Positions 15,265-20,338 of a stretch of DNA of 20,338 bases are shown one piece after another. Source of the stretch: Deltaproteobacteria bacterium (GTDB lineage Bacteria; Desulfobacterota; Anaeroferrophillalia; Anaeroferrophillales; Tharpellaceae). The notes below the pieces were generated by a model. That model ran no database searches. It saw nothing but the letters and a program-made list of their open reading frames with translations, and was not told where the DNA came from. The stretch lies in contig DAOWIX010000044.1 of the NCBI GenBank assembly GCA_030640695.1, forward strand, positions 1 to 20,338, given 5' to 3'. The stretch's first letter is position 1. Each line of letters begins with the position of its first letter. The translations under genes were made by a program, and so were the position numbers.

Positions 15265-16574
15265 GAACGGTTGCCGAGGTTAGACTCTGGGGGCGCACCA
15301 TTGGCGCAGTCTCCCTCGATGATGGCGCTGATATTGCTGCCTTTGAGTATGATCCGGCATTTTCCGAAAGCGGCATAGAGATCGCACCAATCATGATGCC
15401 GCTTTCCAATAGAGTCTACTCCTTCCCCGAATTATCACAAAAAACCTTTCATGGACTACCTGGACTGCTGGCCGATTCACTCCCGGACAAATTCGGGAAT
15501 GCTCTGATTAACGCCTGGCTCGCCAGACAGGGTCGCAGTCCGGAATCTTTCAACGCCGTCGAGCGCCTTTGCTATACCGGCGCGCGCGGCATGGGGGCGC
15601 TGGAGTTTGCGCCCGCAACCGGACCTAAAGTCCGACAGGCCACCAGCATTCAAATTGACAAAATGGTCGATCTCGCATCGGAGATACTAACCCGGCGCCA
15701 TAATCTGAAAACTTCATTTGCCGACAAAAGCCGGGAACAGGCCTTAAAAGATATTTTAAAAGTCGGCACTTCGGCCGGAGGGGCCCGAGCTAAAGCGGTG
15801 ATTGCCTGGAACAAATCGACCAATGAAGTACGTTCTGGACAGCTCCTAGCGGACAAGGGGTTTGAATATTGGCTACTCAAATTTGATGGTGTCCGGGGTA
15901 ACAGAGACAGAGAACTTGATGACCCTAAGGGTTACGGCCTCATTGAATATGCTTATGCAAAAATGGCATCCGACGCCGGAATCAACATGAGCGAATGCCG
16001 AATTTTTGCAGAAAATGGCCGACATCACTTTATGACCCGCCGTTTTGACCGCCTTGCCGGAGGCGAAAAACTCCATATGCAATCACTTTGTGCACTGGCC
16101 CACTATGATTATAATCTCGCTGGTGCTTACTCTTATGAGCAAGCGCTTTTCGTCATAAGAGGGCTTGGTTTGCCGATGAGTATGATTGAGGAGATGTTTC
16201 GGCGGATGACATTTAATATCATCGCCCGCAACCAGGACGATCACGTCAAAAATATCGCCTTCTTAATGGATAAAGCTGGAAGATGGTCGCTCGCACCCGC
16301 CTTTGACATGACTTACAGCTTTAATCCTACAGGTGCCTGGACGGCCAATCATCAAATGTCAATGAACGGCAAACGTGACGGTTTCACACTGGAAGATTTC
16401 AAAGCCTGCGCAAAATTCACCTCGATGAAACGTGGGCGAGCTCAAGCAATTGTCAATGAAGTGCTCGAAACGGTTTCACACTGGCAAGATTATGCCGAAG
16501 AAGTTGGAGTCTCTGGAAGTTTGCGTGATCAGATTCAAAGTACTCTACGGGTAGGAGAATTCGTAAATTCCTAA
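15261..16574 (+). CDS. hipA: HipA-family serine/threonine kinase toxin
   Basis: A 437-aa kinase of the HipA family, whose E. coli member phosphorylates glutamyl-tRNA synthetase and causes growth arrest. The N-terminal subdomain (VRLWGRTIGAVSLDD to GLLADSLPDKFGNALI) is followed by the glycine-rich loop TSAGGARAKAV (about 170-180), the catalytic RNQDDHVKN (324-328 for NQDDH) and the metal-binding LAPAFDMTYS (Asp349). All key catalytic positions appear intact, so it should be active. The GTG at 15261 overlaps the antitoxin stop; an ATG at 15240 is an alternative that would add seven residues. Its target is not predictable, since HipA relatives vary in substrate. No terminator is obvious before the next gene 32 nt away. 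Confidence 0.9.
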   Translation: MRTVAEVRLWGRTIGAVSLDDGADIAAFEYDPAFSESGIEIAPIMMPLSNRVYSFPELSQKTFHGLPGLLADSLPDKFGNALINAWLARQGRSPESFNAVERLCYTGARGMGALEFAPATGPKVRQATSIQIDKMVDLASEILTRRHNLKTSFADKSREQALKDILKVGTSAGGARAKAVIAWNKSTNEVRSGQLLADKGFEYWLLKFDGVRGNRDRELDDPKGYGLIEYAYAKMASDAGINMSECRIFAENGRHHFMTRRFDRLAGGEKLHMQSLCALAHYDYNLAGAYSYEQALFVIRGLGLPMSMIEEMFRRMTFNIIARNQDDHVKNIAFLMDKAGRWSLAPAFDMTYSFNPTGAWTANHQMSMNGKRDGFTLEDFKACAKFTSMKRGRAQAIVNEVLETVSHWQDYAEEVGVSGSLRDQIQSTLRVGEFVNS

Positions 16575-16606
16575 TTTTCAACTCCACAATTTGAGGGGTA
16601 TTGACT

Positions 16607-17473
16607 ATGTCTGAGAATAAAAAAATTGAAACTTCGGAATGGATTGAGAAAAAGATTGTTGATTTTGTCGAAAATTCGCCAGAAAATTCTCTTAAGAGTG
16701 ATAAAGCTGAACCCGCCTGGGGCACTCCTTTAGTAGCTTTTGCCCGGGGTGATGATGCTCTGTTTAGCGAGCTTAAAAAAGATATCGGATCATTTCACTG
16801 GACTCCGCCTGAGCTTTTCGGGCTGGCTTATCCTGAACTTACAATTGACGCCGATGAGCTTGCGGTAATCTCCTGGATACTGCCGCAAACCCGCTCGACT
16901 CGAAAGCTACATCGCCATGAGATCTCCCATCCGTCTGAAGCCTGGAGTCGATCCCGACTTTATGGCGAACAGTTCAATGAACTTCTGCGATCAAGGGTGG
17001 TTGATTGGTTGCGGGAAGCTAATATTCCGGCGGTTGCGCCCCTACAGCTCCCGCAATGGCAATGGCAGGAATCCAAACGTTACGGTTTTGCTTCAAACTG
17101 GTCGGAACGTCATGCCGCCTATACGGCTGGCCTCGGCACTTTCGGTCTCAGTGACGGCCTGATTACGCCGGTCGGCAAAGCCATGCGCTGCGGCTCGGTT
17201 GTTGCCCATTTGCCAGTCGCCCCAGCCCTGCGACCTTATACCGAATATAATGCCTACTGTCTTTTTTACAGCATGGGCACTTGTGGTAAATGTATAGAAC
17301 GCTGCCCGGCCGGAGCGATTAACCATTCCGGCCATGACAAAAAACGCTGCGCTGCCTATATCGGGGAAGTCACCTCACCTTATGTGGAAAAAAGCTTGGG
17401 TGAGCCGGTCAGCAGCTGCGGCCTCTGCCAGGTCGGCATCCCCTGTGAAGCCAGTATTCCGCGCCGGAAATAG
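16607..17473 (+). CDS. QueG-like 4Fe-4S protein (epoxyqueuosine reductase relative)
   Basis: A 288-aa protein related to the C-terminal core of epoxyqueuosine reductase and similar corrinoid/Fe-S reductases. The stretch ERHAAYTAGLGTFGLSDGLITPVGKAMRCGSVV is the conserved QueG-type core. Fe-S ligands are Cys218/226/229/233 (CGKCIERCP) and Cys248 with Cys271/274/280 (CGLCQVGIPC). True QueG is usually longer and has the N-terminal DUF1730 domain; here that part is divergent, so a function other than queuosine synthesis is likely. The ATG at 16607 has AGGGG 8 nt upstream; a TTG at 16601 would be too close to it. It follows hipA by 32 nt and converges on the EFR1 gene. Family moderately secure; substrate unknown. 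Confidence 0.75.
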   Translation: MSENKKIETSEWIEKKIVDFVENSPENSLKSDKAEPAWGTPLVAFARGDDALFSELKKDIGSFHWTPPELFGLAYPELTIDADELAVISWILPQTRSTRKLHRHEISHPSEAWSRSRLYGEQFNELLRSRVVDWLREANIPAVAPLQLPQWQWQESKRYGFASNWSERHAAYTAGLGTFGLSDGLITPVGKAMRCGSVVAHLPVAPALRPYTEYNAYCLFYSMGTCGKCIERCPAGAINHSGHDKKRCAAYIGEVTSPYVEKSLGEPVSSCGLCQVGIPCEASIPRRK

Positions 17474-17512
17474 AGTAACCCTGATGGCTGAACTATGCTT
17501 TCATGCGAACAA

Positions 17513-17567
17513 AAGGTGCTTTAAAAACCGATATATCAGGGGAGATATATTTGACTGGGAGCACCTT
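17513..17567 (-). terminator. Nested hairpin at convergent junction, possible terminator
   Basis: AAGGTGCT (17513-17520) pairs with AGCACCTT (17560-17567), and ATATATC (17531-17537) with GATATAT (17544-17550). On the minus strand the inner hairpin is followed by CGGTTTTT and the outer by TTTTGTT, so it could end the EFR1 transcript whose stop codon (17536-17538) lies inside it. The inner stem is all A/T except one pair, hence modest confidence. Confidence 0.35.
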
Positions 17568-18393
17568 CCTGAGCGGCTTGGGCTCGCTCCCTGATGCGCT
17601 GGTAAATAGGTGTCAAATCGGTCTCGATGCCATTCTCTGGACAGAGGCGCACACAGTTAAAGCAGGAGATACAAGGTTCAGCAAAGACCGGCCAGGGAGC
17701 CAGCGTTAAAGCCTCAACCGGACATTGAGTGACACATTCGCCGCACTGTGTACAAACTTCATGGTTGATAGTGCGTTGGGGGAGAATTCCTTTAGCGATC
17801 TGAAGATTGAGCTTTAGCATCTCAGCGGCCATGGCTCGCGGCTGATATTCAAGTACCTTTTGTGATAAAATGAGAGGTTCGGAATGAACCAAGTTTTTCT
17901 CTACCGCATCCACTAAATCATCAAGCAGACGATCATTTGCCGCATCGGGATGGCCCGAGCCCACCGGGTTTTCCAGCTGCCACATCAGCGAATGCACCGC
18001 CAGGATCTTGGCCGCAGCAATCACACTATAACCCCGAGCCGTCAGCGCAGCCCCCATCTCTTCCAAAGCCAAAGCACTGGTCGCACCGCCCCAGGTGGCA
18101 AAGGGCACTGCATAACCTTGGCTTTTTGCCGGCAAACGCTCGATAAGATCCATAATCAACGGCAGAGCATGGGAAGCATAGACCGGCGATCCGATATAAA
18201 CCGTAACTGGTTCTTCGATTTCAGTAAGATTCTGCAACACCCGAGTCAGCTGTTCTTTATTTTTACCAATTTCACAAACCGTTACTTCCCGCTTTTTAGA
18301 CTTCAGTTTTCTTTCAACCACCTTGGCTACATGCCGGGTCGTCCCGGCCGGAGAGCAGTAGAAGATAAAACTTTTGTAGATTTTTTCAGTCAT
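17536..18393 (-). CDS. EFR1-family flavodoxin-ferredoxin fusion protein
   Basis: A 285-aa electron-transfer protein. Residues 1-165 form a flavodoxin-like domain: SFIFYCSPAGTTRHVAK provides the FMN phosphate loop, VYIGSPVYASHALP the next FMN-contact loop, and FATWGGATS a further loop. Residues about 205-260 carry two 4Fe-4S sites (Cys214/217/220/224 and Cys241/244/247/251). This architecture matches the EFR1 family, common in anaerobes but with no settled physiological partner. The ATG at 18393 has AAGGG about 11 nt upstream. It lies 81 nt after the exonuclease gene on the same strand and may share its transcript or use its own promoter. It converges with another Fe-S protein, so a redox partnership is possible. 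Confidence 0.88.
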   Translation of the reverse strand: MTEKIYKSFIFYCSPAGTTRHVAKVVERKLKSKKREVTVCEIGKNKEQLTRVLQNLTEIEEPVTVYIGSPVYASHALPLIMDLIERLPAKSQGYAVPFATWGGATSALALEEMGAALTARGYSVIAAAKILAVHSLMWQLENPVGSGHPDAANDRLLDDLVDAVEKNLVHSEPLILSQKVLEYQPRAMAAEMLKLNLQIAKGILPQRTINHEVCTQCGECVTQCPVEALTLAPWPVFAEPCISCFNCVRLCPENGIETDLTPIYQRIRERAQAAQEGAPSQIYLP

Positions 18394-18474
18394 TACCGAA
18401 AACCCTTATAGATAGCTGACTTAGAAGAAATTATTTCAGGTATAGTAGCACACCAAGTGCGGATTAATGTAAGA

Positions 18475-19269
18475 CTATTTTTGCAGGGCGGTTTCCATAA
18501 TAATCGGGCAGTGGTCGCTGCCCATCTGTTCACTGAGATAGTCTATGCTTGTAACCTCGGAGAAAAAATCCCGGTCGACAAAGAAGTAGTCGATACGCCA
18601 ACCGATATTACGTTGGCGGGCCCCGGCCCGGAAACTCCACCAGGAGTAGACGTCGGCTTTCTCGGGAGAGGTCTGACGCCAGACGTCGACCCAGCCGTTT
18701 TCAACCCAATCAGATAACCGGCGACGCTCTTCAGGATGGAAGCCGATTTTACCATCATTCTCCTGAGGCCTGGCAATGTCGATCTCTTGATGACAGCAAT
18801 TTACATCGCCAGCAAAAATGACGCTCTCTCCAGATTGGCGCAGTTCATTCACGTAAGTGAGAAAAATCTCATAAAAAGCGAGCTTACCCTGCCAGGCCTC
18901 TTCAGACTTGCCGCCGTTGGGAAAATAGACCCCGAAAATCCTCAAACCCGGCAGCTTGAGCTGGGCGATGCGACCTTCATGGTCATCATAACCAGGCATC
19001 CCGGTAAGGAACTCGACATTTTCAAGACTCTCTTTTTTTACCCAGATAGCAGTACCGGCATAACCGGCTTTAACGGCTGAATGATAGAACTGCAGGTAGT
19101 GATCATGATCAGTGAGCTCTTCGGGGAGCTGAGCCGCCTTGGCCTTAGTCTCTTGGAGCAGCAGGACATCGGGATCGTGCTCTCTCAAAAAATTATTAAG
19201 CTCCCCTTTTTTAAACACGGCCCGCAGACCATTAACATTCCACGAAGCTATTTTAAGCGTTTTTTTCAT
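18475..19269 (-). CDS. xth: Exodeoxyribonuclease III / AP endonuclease
   Basis: A 264-aa DNA-repair enzyme of the ExoIII/Ape1 (endonuclease-exonuclease-phosphatase) family, which cuts DNA 5' of abasic sites and removes 3' blocks. Catalytic motifs are complete: KIASWNVNGLRA (Asn11), LLLQETK (metal-binding Glu40), GVYFPNGG (Tyr115), FAGDVNCC (Asp155, Asn157), WRIDYFFV (Asp227) and GSDHCPI (Asp252, His253). Length is normal. AAGGAG precedes the ATG by about 11 nt; a tiny out-of-frame ATG with three codons lies in between and ends in an ATGA overlap with the real start. It follows the small secreted-protein gene and its terminator. The symbol xth (or exoA) is given at family level. Confidence 0.95.
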   Translation of the reverse strand: MKKTLKIASWNVNGLRAVFKKGELNNFLREHDPDVLLLQETKAKAAQLPEELTDHDHYLQFYHSAVKAGYAGTAIWVKKESLENVEFLTGMPGYDDHEGRIAQLKLPGLRIFGVYFPNGGKSEEAWQGKLAFYEIFLTYVNELRQSGESVIFAGDVNCCHQEIDIARPQENDGKIGFHPEERRRLSDWVENGWVDVWRQTSPEKADVYSWWSFRAGARQRNIGWRIDYFFVDRDFFSEVTSIDYLSEQMGSDHCPIIMETALQK

Positions 19270-19300
19270 CCCCGCATACTCTCCTTGTAAAATTTAAAGC

Positions 19301-19440
19301 TAACTATTCTGTAGCATATCGAGGGATAAAATAAAAGAGAACCACAAAAAAACAAAAGGGGCTGCAAACTCAATGCAGCCCCTTTTTTCTATGATTTTTT
19401 AAATTTTTTCAATAATCGGTAGACATATCAAGAATAGTTA
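19301..19440. repeat. Inverted-repeat-bounded intergenic segment sharing ends with the 1350-1480 element
   Basis: TAACTATTCT (19301-19310) and AGAATAGTTA (19431-19440) are a perfect 10-bp inverted repeat 140 bp across. Nine bases (TAACTATTC) are identical to the inner arm of the element at 1350-1480, and both segments are intergenic and of similar size. The segment contains the terminator at 19354-19386 and no coding sequence. It may be a second copy of a small mobile repeat family, but the interiors do not visibly match. Confidence 0.4.
19354..19386. terminator. Strong intrinsic terminator, works on both strands
   Basis: A 13-bp perfect stem (AAAAGGGGCTGCA at 19354-19366, TGCAGCCCCTTTT at 19374-19386) with a 7-nt loop. 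T-tracts follow on both strands (T6 on plus; TTTTGTTTTTTT on minus). It lies about 70 nt after the stop of the small secreted-protein gene on the minus strand and should end that transcript before the exonuclease gene. Confidence 0.9.
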
Positions 19441-19456
19441 AAAAACCAAGCCAACA

Positions 19457-19636
19457 TCATTCATCCTCAGGCCACCATACATTACCGGGAGCTTCGCCAT
19501 CATTACCGGTAGCTTTATGCCACGCGGTTGTACTTCCCTCACCTTTACTACCGTTATTCTGGCCACCGCCGGCAAAAGCCAGAGAGGTTACGACCAGCAT
19601 GGCCGCAACCAAAATAAGCACTACAACTTTTTTCAT
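19457..19636 (-). CDS. Small secreted peptide, hypothetical
   Basis: A 59-aa open frame. The N-terminus is a textbook signal peptide: MKK, a hydrophobic core VVVLILVAAMLVV, then TSLAFA with cleavage after Ala22. The mature part is only about 37 residues, Gly/Asn-rich, with three Trp and an acidic end (VWWPEDE). A very strong Shine-Dalgarno (GGGAGGG) lies 6 nt before the ATG, a strong terminator follows, and a candidate sigma-54 promoter lies upstream. Together these make a real monocistronic gene likely despite its size. I recognise no family. It has no cysteines, so it is neither a lipoprotein nor a disulfide peptide. Confidence 0.72.
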   Translation of the reverse strand: MKKVVVLILVAAMLVVTSLAFAGGGQNNGSKGEGSTTAWHKATGNDGEAPGNVWWPEDE

Positions 19637-19692
19637 TTAGAGCCCTCCCCCATCTACATTAAAAGGTTATGGTTGGTGTCGAGTCAGCTGTC

Positions 19693-19708
19693 TGCAACCA
19701 TCGTACCG
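19693..19708 (-). promoter_or_regulatory. Candidate sigma-54 (-24/-12) promoter for the small secreted peptide
   Basis: Read on the minus strand, CGGTACGATGGTTGCA matches the TGGCACGN4TTGCW consensus at 10 of 12 defined positions, with the essential GG and GC exactly 10 nt apart. The predicted transcript would begin near 19683, leaving about 47 nt of leader before the ATG at 19636. No activator gene is nearby. Confidence 0.5.
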
Positions 19709-19760
19709 TAACCCCTTCGACCATATACTCTTAAGGATAACGTAGATTCTGAAAAAAGCA

Positions 19761-19798
19761 ATCGACAAAAGTGTTTTTTCGTCGACAATTTTGTCGAT
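19761..19798 (-). terminator. Inverted-repeat block: terminator of the ligase gene or upstream activator sites
   Basis: ATCGACAAAA (19761-19770) and TTTTGTCGAT (19789-19798) are a perfect 10-bp inverted repeat, and a second TCGACAA (19782-19788) pairs with TTGTCGA (19791-19797). On the minus strand the stem is followed by TGCTTTTTT, which fits an intrinsic terminator after the acyl-CoA ligase stop at 19843. The same repeats also lie about 80-115 nt upstream of the predicted sigma-54 start site, where activator sites are expected. Confidence 0.5.
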
Positions 19799-19842
19799 GA
19801 TTTTGCGGGCCGATGCGAACAAACCGGGGGATAAGATTTTCT

Positions 19843-20338
19843 CTACACCTCTTTACGCTTCTCCTCATCCCTGATTTCGCGACGGAGGAGTTTGCCGACT
19901 TTTGATTTGGGGAGCATGTCGCGAAATTCGATATAGCGGGGAATTTTGTAAGGAGCCAGCCGTTTGCGACACCATGCTGTCAGGGTCTCGCCATCGACCC
20001 CTTTGGCATCCTCTTTGAGAACAACGATGGCTTTGATGCGCTCACCACAACTGGGATCGGGGATACCCACTGCACAAGCTCCCATAACCGTGGGGTGATC
20101 CTGAAGGACAGCTTCGATTTCTGAAGCTGAGATACGGTAAGCCTTATACTTTATGGTATCTGCGGTTCTCTCGACAAACTGAATCTCGCCATTTTCATCG
20201 ATGCAGACATAGTCGCCCATGCGGTAGAAGATCTCTTCACCTATTTTGACATAGGCAAGTTCGGTCTCTTCCGGTTTGTTCCAGTAATTTTTAATCGTAT
20301 AGAGTGAGGTCACCAATAGTTCTCCAGTGGCTCCTACC
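19843..20338 (-). CDS. AMP-binding acyl-CoA synthetase/ligase, C-terminal part (5' end outside window)
   Basis: About 164 C-terminal residues of an adenylate-forming ligase; the frame runs off the window edge, beginning GATGELLVTSLYTIKNYWNKPEET. Motifs present: YRMGDYVCIDENGEI (the GD motif), the hinge region VERTADTIKYKAYRISASEIE, and the catalytic lysine region LPKSKVGKLLRRE near the C-terminus. The enzyme would activate a carboxylate (probably a fatty or aromatic acid) with ATP and transfer it to CoA. The substrate pocket is outside the window, so specificity cannot be stated. It is followed by the inverted-repeat block at 19761-19798. Confidence 0.9.
   Translation of the reverse strand, partial: VGATGELLVTSLYTIKNYWNKPEETELAYVKIGEEIFYRMGDYVCIDENGEIQFVERTADTIKYKAYRISASEIEAVLQDHPTVMGACAVGIPDPSCGERIKAIVVLKEDAKGVDGETLTAWCRKRLAPYKIPRYIEFRDMLPKSKVGKLLRREIRDEEKRKEV

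Noticed and set aside
17937..18411. Plus-strand frames across the EFR1 gene
   Set aside because: They are antisense to two well-formed 4Fe-4S motifs and a flavodoxin domain; no independent support.
19517..19711. Plus-strand 64-codon frame near the small secreted peptide
   Set aside because: It is antisense to the minus-strand frame that has a signal peptide, a strong Shine-Dalgarno and a terminator.
1..20338. CRISPR array, tRNA or rRNA genes, or an intact insertion sequence
   Set aside because: No regularly spaced direct repeats, no cloverleaf-like segment in the gaps and no transposase motifs were seen; the gaps are short and mostly explained.

Overview
The window looks like chromosomal DNA of an anaerobic, probably deltaproteobacterial (Desulfobacterota-type) bacterium. 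That is an inference from gene content: a SpoIIE/RsbU partner-switching module, a membrane polyferredoxin, a QueG-like Fe-S protein, an EFR1-type flavodoxin-ferredoxin and tightly overlapping genes. No rRNA, tRNA or CRISPR array was seen, and no marker gene fixes the taxon.

Layout. (1) 1-492: the 3' part of a CbiO/NikO-type metal ABC transporter ATPase with a histidine-rich tail. It converges on an orphan acetolactate decarboxylase (569-1273, minus) across a bidirectional hairpin. (2) 1342-1490: a nested palindromic, MITE-like intergenic element. (3) 1513-13525: a long plus-strand run of nine genes. In order these are an anti-sigma antagonist (STAS), an RsbW-like kinase, an orphan NMT1/THI5-type binding protein, a dCache-HAMP-SpoIIE phosphatase, a degenerate-HATPase/GNAT-like fusion, a HisC-like aminotransferase, a TPR-GGDEF protein, a MATE exporter, a GNAT-family protein and a short FAD amine oxidase (ten with the TPR-GGDEF gene, which looks like a later insertion). 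Nearly every junction overlaps by 4-47 nt. (4) 13612-14733: an A+T-rich NapH-type polyferredoxin. (5) 14914-16574: a hipBA-type toxin-antitoxin pair with elaborate upstream dyads. (6) 16607-18393: a QueG-like Fe-S protein and an EFR1 flavodoxin-ferredoxin, convergent. (7) 18475-19269: exonuclease III (minus). (8) 19457-19636: a 59-aa secreted peptide gene (minus) with a good Shine-Dalgarno and a candidate sigma-54 promoter. (9) 19843-20338: the C-terminal part of an acyl-CoA synthetase/AMP-binding ligase (minus), cut by the window edge.

The most interesting unit is the 1513-13525 run. It joins a complete partner-switching circuit (phosphatase, kinase, antagonist) and a periplasmic binding protein that has no transporter to an aminotransferase, two related GNAT-like proteins, an amine oxidase and a MATE pump. 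The inferred theme is signal-controlled production and export, or detoxification, of an amino-acid- or amine-derived small molecule. The substrate cannot be read from sequence. The TPR-GGDEF gene in its middle adds possible cyclic-di-GMP signalling.
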